This document shows, piece after piece, positions 1 to 11,046 of a DNA stretch of 64,000 bases. Position 1 is the first letter of the stretch, and the number at the start of each line of letters is the position of its first letter. Source of the stretch: Lactarius indigo (taxonomy: Eukaryota; Basidiomycota; Agaricomycetes; Russulales; Russulaceae); NCBI GenBank assembly GCA_025766275.1, contig JAFKAC010000153.1, positions 1-64,000 on the forward strand, read 5' to 3'. The notes beneath the pieces are model-generated. The model was not told where the DNA came from and ran no database searches. It worked only from the letters and a program-made list of their open reading frames with translations. Both the position numbers and the translations under genes were made by a program.

Positions 1-231
1 AAGGGAAGGTTATCTATCACGTGGACAGTCGTCACCTGACCCTTTGCCAAGAGTGCTGTTATCTGACTTATGGTGGGGTTTCGCCTGAATACACGATAAG
101 AATAAACTTCCGTGAGTTCGACATGTGTAGACCAGAACCTCAGTTTGTTGGTACAGTAGTACGCGAGAGGCTGAAAAGGCTGTCCCTATCACTACGATAG
201 CTACCGAAGTCTTCGCATGCTAACGCGCCGG

Positions 232-1642
232 TCAGACAGTAGGCAGGCCATGGTAGCCCTGCGGGCGCAAGGGCTGCATGTTGGTGGGATTGTTCCTTTT
301 CAAGTTCCCATCGTATGATACGATGGCGGGAACGTCCTGGTTTGGTGTGGAGGTCGGTACGCCTTCTTGTAGCGTGGGGTACGTGCTCGGGTTGTTCGGG
401 TCCTGTCACATCCCAACCAGTACCACCGCCAAACAAGAGATGATCACACAAGACGCTGGAGAGGGGTGAACAACGTACATATAACGTCATCAGCGACCCC
501 TGTGTGTGGTTGTACGTCGGCGCAGAGTGAACCTGGCTCATTGGCGACGTCGATGGCGGAGGGGATTGCCCGTTAACCAAGAACGCGGCAGATGGCGCCT
601 GGGCGCGCTGCTGCCTTCGCCAGAAAATGAACACCAGACCGGCAATGACGGCAATGGCTACGACGCCACCGGCGACGCCGCCTGCGATGGCGGCCGTGTT
701 CGACCCACTTCTAGAAGAGGTTGATATAGGAGAGGCGGATGTCGGCGCAGATGAAGAGGTGCTGGAGGTAGGGCTAACACTCGACGAGGATGACGTGCTG
801 ATGAGTTCCCCTGGAAGGATCTCGGGAGTGTCTGAGAGACGGTCGGTCAGACGGAAACCGTAAAGGAATAAAGGCCTACCACCGGTAGTGAACGCCGTGG
901 TGGCATTCCAGAGGTTCACAAGCTGAGGGGAGGTGATACGGGTTAAATTGGGTTTTTTGAGACGCCAGCAGGGAGCGAACCGTGACATCCTGGAGGGCCC
1001 ACCGTGGAACACGTGTTTCTGGAGGTATAGGGTTTGGGAACCTGTATGCGGAAATCCGTCACTCAGGACCAAGACCAAACATAACCCAATATGGTCGACT
1101 CACGTGGAGGGGTCCATGGTTTTTGTGCAGTTATGTGAATAATCCGACCAGCTAAATCGTGCTGGGCGTGATTTTGGCAGATTGCAGTGCAACGGAATGA
1201 GACGTACGTTCTTAGGTCCCCTCCTTGACACACACTGCAGGCACTCAGAAGATTATATACCACGGTATTGCAGAAGCACAGGTTTACGCCTTGTTCTACA
1301 GGAGGACCCAAGTACGAGTATGAAGAATCCTGTATTGGATATAAGGTAAACTCTGCCAGCGGTGAGGACACAGGCAATGCACGCAAGATTTAGACATTAC
1401 CGCCCCCGTGACATGTCCCCAGTAAGTTCGCTGCGACACTACACGGATTTTGGCCAATAGAGTTGAGTGACTGGGTGTCGATTGTGAAGCAGCCCACATA
1501 AAAGTAGGCGATAAAAATTCACCCATTGCAACGACAATGAGGTGCAGTTCGGGGCACTGATCTGGGCAACTACGACGTCACCGGCGGAGAGGAGAAAAAG
1601 GGACGTGAGCACAGCGAGACTCGAAGACACTCTCAATTGCAT
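232..1642 (-). CDS. Cys-rich ectodomain single-pass membrane protein, copy c1 (with tail)
   Basis: Hand-built model of eight exons: 1523-1642, 1401-1470, 1208-1352, 1104-1151, 981-1041, 883-922, 479-831 and 232-402. They sum to 1008 nt, 335 aa. The order is a signal peptide ending near VVVAQ (residues 1-27), then a Cys-containing ectodomain with recurring motifs QNPC, C-x-CNTVVYNLLSAC, W-x6-C, TRVPRWALQDV and WNATTA. A Ser/Thr stalk (about 170-220) follows, then a Gly/Ala/Val membrane helix (GGVVAIAVIAGLVFIFW) with a basic stop-transfer WRRQQR. The cytoplasmic tail of about 90 residues ends in GYHGLPTV. The architecture resembles uncharacterised basidiomycete surface proteins with Mid2-like topology; no biochemical function is known to me. 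Five further near-complete paralogues lie downstream. It is divergently oriented to a broken pepsin gene at 2.9 kb. I am sure of the family and topology, less sure of each splice site. Confidence 0.75.
780..1260. repeat. segmental duplication, membrane-protein half, copy A
   Basis: This stretch of c1 (exon 3 end to start of exon 7) matches 4470-4940. Both show the stalk start with GATGAGTTCCCCTGGAAGGA, then the same exon-6, exon-5 and exon-4 order and the same intron positions. It is one half of a two-gene duplicated module; the other half is the pepsin part at 2040-3180. Confidence 0.75.
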
Positions 1643-1701
1643 GACTATGATGGAGGGAGAAAAGTGATAATTTCCCAGGCCATGCTGTAATGACAAAAAG
1701 G

Positions 1702-1709
1702 TTTTATAT
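1702..1709 (-). promoter_or_regulatory. TATA-like box of c1
   Basis: On the minus strand this reads TATAAAA, about 60-67 nt upstream of the c1 ATG. The same position is occupied by a TATA-like box in every intact paralogue of the array, which supports both the box and the chosen start codon. Confidence 0.5.
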
Positions 1710-2818
1710 GAGAGCTAGGCGCGTAGCCGCACTACTGTCGCCAGCCCATATGGCTGCTTGCAATGGACCAATTACCGCTACTTCTTTGGCTGTGAGGGGA
1801 ACGAACCAAGCGTAACGATGACGAAAGCCTGTGTGTACCTAATGATAGCACATCAGAGCATAATGTATTGGCGTATGACATGGCGGGCACCTCAAGCCGA
1901 ATGATCGAACTTGACGAAATGCCGGCATAGTCATAAAGCTTTGTTGGGGGGGTTGGGAAGGCACGGCATCAACAGTTGCAGATGACTTGATGAAGGACCC
2001 GACCCAGACCCAGCCAAGGACGCCAGCTGTTATAACGTGAGGAAGGGCTTGGTATATATGGACTCCGAGCCCAACTATCATAACTTTCGGGTAGACTTGC
2101 GTGCCAGTGGGCCCAACGAGGGGTCACGCCATCACGCATCACGTGACACACCAAGCAACTCCCGTTAACGTTCAGGCCGGCCCGGGTGTGTACATGCAGT
2201 ATTCCGACCTCCTCATATCAGGCTGCTAGCGCATTGGTATCGGATCGCGCCCCGAGAACCCTGCCCAGGGACTGCATCGATCCCAGCCCCCAAATGTGTA
2301 ACCTTCCTGTCGTTGAAGGTGACTGCGGATGTGGTCCACATGTGGTCAGTGGTCTACCTTCAAGTTGTTGCCTCCGACAAGGCCTCTGATGCCCACCAGT
2401 GCGGATCCCTCATCCCTCATTCTCAATCATTCTCGTATATGGAACTGATCTAACCGTGCGGTATTTTATTTGCTTTTGAACGAGCTGTTTTCTCGCATCA
2501 CCGTGGCAGGTGCTGTCCTCGGTAACAGGTCCTCTGGCATCATTCAAATCCTTACTGTATGTCCGGAACGTGGATTAGAATGTCGGAATAATCCCAGTAT
2601 ATCAAATGATAAGACCTTCTCTCCCCAAAGGGTTTCATCCACCCTAGTTCAGGCAAGGGGTCGTATTCCGGCCTAGCCCTCACCAACGCAGGGTAGTCCA
2701 TAACAAATGTTTTCTATTTCTGGTGACAGTACCGGATTAGAAACCTCCGTACATTCCGCGGCAACCTGCGACCGCGGCCTGACATTGACTTTGCAACAGC
2801 GCAAATGTGGCTATTCCG
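1710..2818. other. intergenic region between divergent c1 and pepsin remnant
   Basis: No convincing gene. From about 2040 onward the sequence matches the region upstream of the intact pepsin gene (about 4960-5980), for example the shared stretches around CAAGCAACTCCCGTTAACG versus CAAGAAACTCCCGTTCAG. It is therefore a duplicated pepsin promoter region rather than unique spacer. Confidence 0.6.
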
Positions 2819-2825
2819 TATAAAT
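2819..2825 (+). promoter_or_regulatory. TATA box of pepsin remnant
   Basis: TATAAAT about 75 nt upstream of the remnant ATG at 2897, in the same place as in the intact pepsin genes at 5981, 41411 and 45973. Confidence 0.5.
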
Positions 2826-2896
2826 GTTCACTGTCGTAACCCATCGACCCCGGCCATTCTGAACCCGGACTCCTAGTCTAATTCCCCTCTGACAAG

Positions 2897-3180
2897 ATGT
2901 ACCTCCACCACGCTCATTATCATCGCCGTTTCCTTTTTCGTCAAGGCAGCGCCACGGTCACCACATTCTGAATTTGCTATACCTATTCCAAGGTGCACGA
3001 AAGTACACGATGTCGACGTTTTTGTTGACATCGCGAAGCTCCAGCGTGGCGTCCATCGCAACATTACGTTAGTATTCCTTATCATTCCATGAAGCGGATC
3101 ACCTCTCTTACAGTAATCGGTTTGAATGTAGAAAATATCATCACCTGCATTTCTCTGATCGTCTAAGTTGTGTCTTATAG
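2897..3180 (+). pseudogene. aspartic protease pseudogene, 5' fragment (AP0)
   Basis: Begins with ATG TAC CTC like the intact family members, but a small deletion right after the start shifts the frame of the signal peptide. Further on, the family sequences for FAIPI, VHDVD and VDIAKLQRGV are still readable in another frame. Intron 1 (donor GTTAGT, acceptor near 3155) and the first codons of exon 2 (KYHH) are present. After that the similarity ends, so the mature enzyme with both catalytic Asp motifs is absent. It is clearly non-functional and is the duplicated partner of the intact gene at 5981. Confidence 0.75.
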
Positions 3181-3407
3181 GCTTCGTGCCTCCTCTCTTT
3201 CAATCAACTTGGACCCAGTAGTAGCCACATGGGCTCCTGTTTTTTTTTTACTTCTTTCCCTTCGCGTTGACTTGGCATCAACATAAGGAGGTTCCGCAAC
3301 TATTAGTTAAGTCACGATTGCGCCAGCCTCAAACTCACCTAAGTTGGGCTCACATCTGTGATGGACATAACAGTCGGGGGTGCCAGCCCAAACCTGCTTG
3401 ACAGTAT

Positions 3408-4346
3408 TCAGATGGTAAAGGTACATCTCAGCCCGCAATGGTCACTCCAAGGGATCTCGACAACTTTCTCACCCGGCCTGGGCACCTCAATAAGACCAGG
3501 GCGCAGGACTTCCATTTCCTTAGCTTTTAAGCCCATCATTGCAACTTTGTCCAACCTGCCCGGCCCCCGTCCATCCCGCCGTCCCACGCCGACACCCCAC
3601 GTAGCTCCATCAGGGTCTGCCCTCCCATGCAATGCGACCCACGCATCTACCAGTTTGTTTTTTTCGACGAGCCCATCATCCTCGGGGCTGATGGCGTTAA
3701 AGTCGCCCGCAATGATCCCGCCACTGCATCCTGGCTCGCGCAGGACGTCGGCCAGTATCTCCATCTGCTGGGCGCGATAATGTAGCGTATCCCTGAGCGA
3801 GTCGAGGTGCACGTTGATGAGACGGAAGACTGTGCCCGGCGCGGTTGGGGGGATGATGTCTACACAAAGCGCATCCCTCCCGTACTTACTCGGGAGTGTC
3901 ACGCGGGAGACGCGCCCAAGCATGGGCTTTCCACCTCCCTCGATCCCATTTCCTTCCTTCTCCTGCGAATCCAGGCCGGGGGCAAAACGCGCGCTGGACA
4001 GCAACGTCATGGTCGCAAAGGGCACTTTCTCAAACGACGTCTGGTCCTCGGCGTCAGTCACCAGGAATGCAGCGCGCACTCTCGCATTGTCCAGGAGAGA
4101 GGCGCGGACGTCGGGCGTGACTTCTTGGAGAAAGATGATATCAGGAGATTTTGGTCCCTCGAGGATATGATCGAGGATGAGTTTGGCACGTGAGATGGCC
4201 CGCGAGGAGAAGGCGTCGATGTTCCATGATGTGAGAGAAAGCCTCTGCGTGAGTTGGCTCTGTATGCTCCTCGAAGATACGGGTGCCCACATTCGGGTGG
4301 AGGGGTTGAAGACAGAAAGAGTACGCCAGAATCTTTTGATGGCCAT
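3408..4346 (-). CDS. TDP2-like endonuclease/exonuclease/phosphatase-family phosphodiesterase
   Basis: Single-exon ORF of 312 aa. It carries the signature residues of the Mg-dependent EEP fold: TSWNID (about 38-43), FLQEV with the metal-binding Glu (about 70-74), NVHLDS, GDFNAI and the C-terminal SDHCG, ending shortly after. This order fits tyrosyl-DNA phosphodiesterase 2-like enzymes, which remove 5' adducts such as trapped topoisomerase II; the substrate here is inferred only. The N-terminus (residues 1-33) is rich in Arg/Ser/Thr with almost no acidic residues, which could be a mitochondrial presequence. It is intronless, unlike nearly all neighbours, and lies between the two copies of the duplicated membrane-protein/pepsin module. 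Other EEP functions (for example a general nuclease) cannot be excluded. Confidence 0.85.
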   Translation of the reverse strand: MAIKRFWRTLSVFNPSTRMWAPVSSRSIQSQLTQRLSLTSWNIDAFSSRAISRAKLILDHILEGPKSPDIIFLQEVTPDVRASLLDNARVRAAFLVTDAEDQTSFEKVPFATMTLLSSARFAPGLDSQEKEGNGIEGGGKPMLGRVSRVTLPSKYGRDALCVDIIPPTAPGTVFRLINVHLDSLRDTLHYRAQQMEILADVLREPGCSGGIIAGDFNAISPEDDGLVEKNKLVDAWVALHGRADPDGATWGVGVGRRDGRGPGRLDKVAMMGLKAKEMEVLRPGLIEVPRPGEKVVEIPWSDHCGLRCTFTI

Positions 4347-4473
4347 GGTGGTGTGTCGGAAAGCGGGAAGCTTCTGGCTGGAATTTAAGTACCGCGGAGG
4401 TTTAAATAGGTGGCTATGCCTGACTCACTCTGCCTCTGCCCTGCTCTACCGCCTACCATATGTCTAAACCCGA

Positions 4474-4950
4474 CGTGCCGATGAGTTCCCCTGGAAGGAT
4501 CTTGGGAGTGTCTGAGGAGAGACAGCTGGTCAGACGGAAACTGTAAATGAATAAAGTCCTACCGCCGATAGTGAACGCCGTGGTGGCATCCCAGAGGTTT
4601 ACAAGCTGAGGGGAGCTGATACCGGTTATGTTAGTTTAGACACCAGCGACGTCCCGGAGAGCCCACCGTGGAACGCGTATTTCTGGAAATACAGGGTTTG
4701 AGAACCTGCGTGCAGAAATCCGCTACTCAGGGCCAAGGCCAAACATAAGCCAATCTACTGTGATGGTCGACTCATGTAGAGGAGTCCATGGTTCTTGTGC
4801 AATTATGTGAATAATCCGACCAGTTAAATCATGCTGGGAGTAATTTCGGCAGATTTCAGTGCAACGGAATGAGACATACGTTTTCAGGTCCTCTCCTTGG
4901 CACACACTAGAGGCACTAGCAAGATTATATATATAGACTGATTTCAAGTT
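4474..4950 (-). pseudogene. fragment of the membrane-protein family (c1')
   Basis: Contains the beginning of the stalk exon (TPKILPGEL), then exon 6 (LVNLW-ATTAF), exon 5 (ending VPRWALRDV), exon 4 (WSDYSHNC) and the end of exon 3 (CQGEDLK). The membrane segment, tail, signal peptide and QNPC exon are missing at both ends. It starts about 130 nt upstream of the TDP2-like ATG, so the breakpoint forms part of that gene's upstream region. It is a remnant of the duplicated module whose pepsin partner is intact. Confidence 0.75.
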
Positions 4951-4959
4951 GCGGCCCGG

Positions 4960-6235
4960 CAGAAGTCCAATGGAGGGTTACGCCGTCATCATGTCATCCA
5001 TCATGTAACACTCACCACTGGCAAGAAACTCCCGTTCAGACCGGTGTGTATTCTGACCTCTTCATATACAGGCTGCTACCCCCGGCTAACTTGTGCATGA
5101 TAAGTAGCTTCTACTCTAGAAGCGCCTTGGTGTCGATCGTCTCCCGAGAGCTCTGCCCAGGGACTGCGTCGACCCCAGCCCCCGAATGTGTAAGTGTAGC
5201 GGCCTTCCTGCCGTTGAAGGGGACTGCAAATGTGGCCCACTTGCTCATGTGGACTACCTCGTTGCCTCTGATGCCCAGTGGTGCAGATCCCCCGTTCTTG
5301 TATATGGAGCCGATCTGATTGTGCGGTGTTTCATAGGCCTTTGAATGAGCTGTTTTCTCGCATCACCGCGGCAGGTGCTGCCCTCGGTAATTGGCCCTGT
5401 GGCATCATTCCCCGAGGCAGCCTAAAGAGTCTCCAAATTCTCATGTCCGAATCGTGAATCATAATATCGGAATAATCAAATGATAAGACCTTCGCTCCCC
5501 AAAGGGTTTCATCCGCCCTGGTTCGGGCAAGGCTTATCCTGTTCACGTTTCTGTGGGTCGCAGTTACGTCGCAACGCAATGCTCTAAGCTTAAAAGGGTA
5601 TCAGTCTGAACACTACCGAATATATTGTGGTAACTACTAACTGGTCTCGCCCCGGGTCTATCATATCTATCAGGCAGACGTTCACTAGGCCAGTTATGGT
5701 ACTATACTTTTTCGATACCGCTGACTCCTAGCCACAGAGTCCCGCGGATGTGAGCCCTCTCCAACACGGGGTACCTAGGACCCTGGAGAATGTTTGCTAT
5801 TCCTGGCGACAGCACCAGATGGGAAACCCCCGTACATTCCGCAGCAACCTGCAACCACGGCCTGACGTTGACTTCGTGGCAGCGCAAATGTTGGTCATTC
5901 CATATAAATATTCACCATCGTGACCCATCGTTCCCAGCCATTCTGAATCCGGGACCCCAGTCCAATTCCCCATTGACAGGATGTACCTATCCACCACGCT
6001 CATCATCATCACCCTCTCCTTTCTCGTCGAGGCAGCTCCCCAGTCACCAAGTTCTGGATTCGCTATACCTATTTCAAAGCGCATGAAAGTACATGATGTC
6101 AACGGTTTTGTTGATATAGTCAAGCTTCAGCGTGGCGTCCGTCACAGCATTACGTTCGTATTCCTTACCATTTCCATGAAGCGAACCATTTCTCATAATC
6201 AGTCTGAATCTAGAAAATACCATCACGGGTTCCAG
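4960..6235. repeat. segmental duplication, pepsin half, copy B
   Basis: Partner of 2040-3180: promoter region and first exon of the pepsin gene. Here the downstream gene is complete. Confidence 0.7.
5903..5909 (+). promoter_or_regulatory. TATA box of aspartic protease AP1
   Basis: TATAAAT about 75 nt upstream of the ATG at 5981; conserved in position across the five family members in this window. Confidence 0.55.
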
Positions 6236-7511
6236 GCCTACCAGCAGAACACTGGCACCCATCACCCCTCTGCTCCCAAAGTGAAACGGTCTGAGGATTA
6301 TAGCACTGGAAACGAAACAATTGTCGAACCGTACTGGTATGGCTCTATATCCGTTGGTACTCCTGCCACGACTTTCACTGGTGAGTTGTAGCTCCTCATG
6401 TCCTACTATTTAGAGCGAACTCAGAAATGCACAGTGAACTTCGATACGGGGAGCAGTGACATGTTTCTTCCTAGCTCTACTTGTGATAGTTCTTGCAACG
6501 GGCACATACTATATAATTCCTCGGAAAGCTCCACTTCATACAATCTCGAGGCGGCGCCATTTTTCCTGCAATACGGTGACGGTTCTGCAGTTCGTGGAAC
6601 GCTTTACACAGACGACGTCTCTATTGCTGGCTATACGGTCGGCTTATGCAGTTCACCCACGTTTCCGGGTCATTAACCCATTCCTTCCCCAGGCTAAGAA
6701 CCAGACACTCGGTGGGGCTAATAGTTATGCAGACCGCTTTACGTACCCCGGACGGCTTCCAGATGGTCTTCTCGGTCTGGGATTCCCAAGCCTCTCAGGT
6801 TATGGCGCTACTCCTCTCTTCCACACCCTTGTCGCTCAGGGTGTTTTACCTACTAATTCATTCGGTCTCTGCCCTTCAGAGTTGTTCATTGGTGGAAGTA
6901 ACGACCAACTTCACAAGGGAGACTTCACTTATGTACCTGTTACCCAAGAGGTGCGGCTATGGAAAGAGGTCCCTCGAATTGATGTTAATGACCGCATACT
7001 TCAGGGCTACTGGCAGACCAATATTGATGGTATATATCTTGACGGGCAGCAAATCGCCAGTATGACCGATGCGATCATCGACAGTGGCACGGCCATGATC
7101 CTCGGTGACAACAAAACTGTGACAGCTTTTTACAATCAGATCCCTGGGTCTTATCTCATCGGAGACGGATACTTCAGTGGTACGGAAATAGGATGGTTTT
7201 ATCTTCGTCACAATTGATTTTCTCTTTGCCAGTTCCCTGCTCATTCGATTCGGAAATCTCGTTCCAGTTTGGATCAGGCAGCTTCACGCTTCAGCCTCGA
7301 ACTTTTAATTTTGGTACCTACTCTGCAGACCCAAACGCCTGCGTAGGCGGTATTGTAGCAAACGACGACTTTGGTAAAGTACTATACTTCGCCGTGCTTC
7401 TACGTCTGATCAGCGATAGGTTTCTGGATTCTTGGCGACGTCTTCCTAGAAAACGTATATACAGAATTCGACGTAGGAAATACGCGGATCGGGTTCGCTA
7501 CCCCTGCGTAG
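5981..7511 (+). CDS. secreted pepsin-like aspartic protease (family A1), AP1
   Basis: Seven exons: 5981-6153, 6214-6380, 6435-6637, 6693-6950, 7005-7179, 7233-7373 and 7420-7511. They total 1209 nt, 402 aa. Signal peptide (1-19), then a propeptide with two dibasic sites (SKR, then KVKR just before the mature start), as expected for kexin-type processing. The mature part has DTGSSD (first catalytic Asp), QYGDGS (flap Tyr), LLGLGFP, the second catalytic motif IIDSGTAM, and the C-terminal [15 protein letters not shown] typical of A1 proteases. It should be an extracellular acid endopeptidase. The segment FGLCPSELF is a few residues shorter than in its paralogues. It is the intact half of a duplicated module whose other gene (c1') is broken. 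Confidence 0.88.
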
Positions 7512-9366
7512 TCGTTGGTTCGATTGGTGCAGGTCCCCAAAGCAAGTTTGGTTGCATAGCGATGATATACCTAAGTCGCTATGCAGCTTAATATTCGCAA
7601 TATATGTTGCCATGTTTCCATCCCCTCTCACATTCTCGAAGACCCCCATACTAGCTATTCCTTTGGTACGATATAGCTAGTACTCAATGTGCTCTTGGAG
7701 TGTTCCTTTGATGCGAGAGCCTGGATTCCGGCTTGGATTCCAGGAACCCCCGGATCGCGGATCGGGAGGCACTTATGTCTTTGCAATCGGTGGCTTGCAC
7801 ACCGTCCAATTACTGGGCGGTACTAGTAGTGAATGAACAAAGCGCGAGGATGACAATCCCTGGGTGTGCCAAGTCTATGTACTTTCCCACCTTTCCCAAC
7901 CAGACAACATAAGAGATGATAAGGTACTCGCTATAGACGAACTTGAGGGTTAACGGTGCATACATTGTACCCAGCGCAGGGCTAGGGAGCGATGCGGAAA
8001 TATCAAGTAGAGCCCAACGAATGTGAATCGGACCTACCTGGCCCTTCCCAGGGCGGTTCTTCCAGATGTGCTGTCGTAGTTGAGCGGTAACACGCCTGCG
8101 CTCACGTTATAGGATGCTCAGTTGAGAACCCTCGGTATAAGATTCGTGCGTAAGCCTTGATCCGGGATCAATGGTCATAGCGGTCACAAATAAGTTCCAG
8201 CTTGAAACCACATCAGCTAAGACGATTTTAAAGGCATAAATCTCCTACTGGGCACGGCGACGCTTGGGTCTAAGTAGCGGCTATCGACTGGCTTGCCGAA
8301 ATTACTGAAGGTCGAAGTCAATATGAGATTATCAATGAAACTTGAACTACATTGACCACCGTATACCTGGAAACTGATGAGTATCAGGAAAACACAGAAA
8401 TAAGAAACCGACAGATGATTCGACGACACTGGTGCCTAACCATTTAGTAATGGAAAAAAGGTTATAGCGTCCATGGGTCCGTATGTCGCAGTAAGTGTTG
8501 ATCGCCTGCCAGCACAAACGGAATACTTGTCACCATCGGCAGCCTGCTTGACAATTGAGCTCATTTTGGACATAGCGATGATAGCGACGACATCCTTGAT
8601 TGCGAGATTAGATTGTTTGTTAGTTGACAGAACACCCACTAAAGACCTTTGTCGATGGACATTCAAGTCGTTGGTATTCAGAATCACCGATGTATACAAC
8701 GCACTGATCGTGGAATGGAACAACCGTGGCGAGTAACTTAATCACTTGGAGCAGTTTATTTACGGACCGGCTGCCGGTGGCTGTCTTTGGTTTCGGCCTT
8801 GCACCCGGTCTGTTTCCGAACTTGGGTCATGGCCATGGCCTTGGTCATGGCGCTCGAGCTTGGATGTTCCTAGTATGTAGCTCCGGTGAGTTCACTTTTT
8901 TGGGATTTGAACCGAGTTATCCCGACAGTTATCCCGACAGCTGCACTGCAAGGGCAGTTCTGGAAGTGTCTAGTTCGTCCCATGTCCCCCATATCCTGTA
9001 TGTTCGGTGTTCTCCCTCGGACTTTTCTTGCGAGCGGTATGTTTTAAATGCAGGTACAAGTGTTTCTGGGTTACGAGAGTCTGTGGCTCGAAACCTAGCC
9101 AGTATATGGTTATATATATTCAGGAACAGAGTCAGTGTCGTAGTACACACTATTGAGTGTAGACTGGTAGACTGGAAGTACAGTAGTGCTTATAGGCCGA
9201 ATTCATTGGCATAGACTATATAACGTAGCCTATTTTATCCGCAGCACTTGTTAACAAGGAAAATTGACAGTCACGTGCCCACACAAACATCCACGTCCAC
9301 GCCCAAGTCCAAGCCGATGCACACGCACATAACCTTAGCTGGTGATTACATCGATGGTTACACGAT
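7512..9366. other. intergenic stretch, nothing recognised
   Basis: About 1.85 kb. Short ORFs exist on both strands but none shows a known motif, repeat or credible splice pattern. A short direct repeat (GTTATCCCGACA twice) lies at about 8917-8942. The last 600 bp precede the 3' end of membrane-protein copy c2. Confidence 0.5.
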
Positions 9367-10456
9367 TCAAGAAAAAAATGACAAAAAGAGGCCTGCGATG
9401 GCAGCTATGGCAGTGACGCCAAAGACAAAGCCGCCCGCGAAGGCGCCCTTGTACAACCGGCTCCCGGGAGAGGCAGACGAGGATGGGGTGCTTGGTGGGG
9501 TGCTTGGTGGGGTGCTTGGTGGGGAGGGCATCGACACGGGAGGGAAGGAACTTGTGGTAGTAGTTATGGTAGAGATGGCTGGAATGTTGATCAATTCCCC
9601 TGGAAAGGCCTCGGGAGTATCTAAGGAAAGATAGTTGGTCAAATGAGAACCGTAAAGGAAGAAGGTTTAATTGCGTACCGCCGATAAGTCGCGCAGAGCT
9701 GGGATTCCAGCCGGAACGCTGCGGAAAGTTAAGTTGGGTTTTTGAGGACGGCCAGCGGAGGAACGAACCGAGGTATCCTGGAGAGCCCACAGTGGTACAC
9801 GTGTTCCGGCAGGTACTGGGTTGGGGAATCTGTATGTGGAAATTCGGCACCGCCCAGGGTGAAGACCAAACCTAAGCCAACCACGCAAATGTCAACTCAC
9901 GTAGAGGGTACCAGGGTTCTTGTACAATTTTGGTGATATGGGGTCCACCTGAATCGTGAAAGGGGAAATTAGTATTAGAAAGGTGGTGCATTGGAACTAA
10001 GACGTACAATAATGTCACCCCTCCTTGGCATTCGCTGCAGGCACTTATGAGATTGTATGACACGGTGTTGCACCAGCACGGGTTTGCTTCCAGATCATTT
10101 TCCCTACTAGGACCCCCATAGTGTGTAAATCCCACACCCAGTGGACCCACAGTAAACGCTGCCGCCGGTGAGGACAAGAGGGAGTGTACACAAGTAAAAA
10201 AGATTACCGCCACCGTAACATGTTGACATCATGTACGCTGCGATTAAACACGGGTTTTGGACAAGGGAATTATATGACTATGTGTTTATCGTAAATCAGC
10301 CCGCATAAAGAATAGCTAGTAAAGCCGTACCCATCCCCACGACGTCACTGTGTCAGTGCAAATCGGGGCATCGATTTGAGCGACTACAAGGTCACCAGCG
10401 AAGAGGAGAAAGAAAGACGTGATCCTAGCAAGACTCGAAGATAACTTCCACTGCAT
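9367..10456 (-). CDS. Cys-rich ectodomain surface protein, copy c2 (tail-less)
   Basis: Seven-exon model from ATG 10456. Signal peptide MQWKLSSSLARITSFF...VVAQ, ectodomain exons with QNPC, C-x-CNTVSYNLISAC, W-x5-C, TRVPLWALQDT and W-x10-IGG motifs, then a Thr/Ser/Pro stalk with a PSTP repeat. The protein ends in a hydrophobic segment, FVFGVTAIAAIAGLFLSFFS, immediately followed by the stop. There is no basic anchor and no cytoplasmic tail, unlike c1, c3 and c7. A C-terminal hydrophobic end after a small-residue region (SASPGS) is the shape of a GPI-attachment signal, though a tail-less membrane anchor is also possible. Closest to c6. Function unknown. Confidence 0.72.
9485..9524. repeat. 12-bp tandem repeat coding PSTP in c2 stalk
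   Basis: The unit GGGGTGCTTGGT occurs three times in a row plus a partial copy. On the minus strand it codes the PPST repeat in the extracellular stalk of c2. It is absent from the sister copy c6, so the stalk length differs through this repeat. Confidence 0.85.
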
Positions 10457-10516
10457 GCTGCAAGTAGGGAAAAAGCTAGGGAAAGTATGCGATCCAGCGG
10501 GAAAAGAGAGCTCAGG

Positions 10517-10523
10517 CTCTATA
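10517..10523 (-). promoter_or_regulatory. TATA-like box of c2
   Basis: Minus-strand TATAGAG about 61-67 nt upstream of the c2 ATG; same position as in the paralogues. Confidence 0.4.
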
Positions 10524-11046
10524 AATGACCCTAGAGGCCCGGGACCAGACCTCCAGGTCCGAGCATGTTCGATCACCGATGTCTGCCAGTTGCTCATATA
10601 CTGGCACATGAACACTTCTCTTGACCATTAGGGAATAAATGCGGTGCAAGGCTGACAATCGTGTGCGTTCAAAGTCTTCGTACTTTCCCATAATACCCCA
10701 CGCCTACTGAAAAAGGAAAGTCGTCATATGGCTGGCTGTCACTGGATCCTGTGCCAAGTGTACTGGCGTCTACGTTGCGTTTCTCCTGGATCTACATGAT
10801 AAAGCTTTCGTGGGTTCGACATGTGTGTATAGACTCAGTTCCCCGGCACAGTAGTCCGGAAAAGGCTGACAAGGCAGTTCCTACAACTACAACAGCTACC
10901 GGAGTCTTCGTGTGTCCGCGATTGAAATACCGATTTGAATCTTTCTTCCCAGATAAAATGCACAAATGTTCCCTAATGCTCTTTTCGTTGGTGGTCACAA
11001 AGTCGATATGACGGTGTCTGAGGATCGCAGAGCGGATGGGAAAGGG

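Larger units (their letters stand above)
2040..3180. repeat. segmental duplication, pepsin half, copy A
   Basis: Matches about 4960-6235: the promoter region, the TATA box, exon 1, intron 1 and the start of exon 2 of the pepsin gene. Homology stops soon after the start of exon 2 (AAAATATCATCACC), where this copy is cut off. Confidence 0.7.

Noticed and set aside
140..1078. 312-codon continuous minus-strand ORF over c1
   Set aside because: It reads through introns of c1 and is out of frame in the tail; the spliced model gives the conserved tail end found in c3 and c7.
8726..9214. 162-codon plus-strand ORF
   Set aside because: No motif, low-complexity GLGHG run, no start context or homologue I recognise; likely chance.
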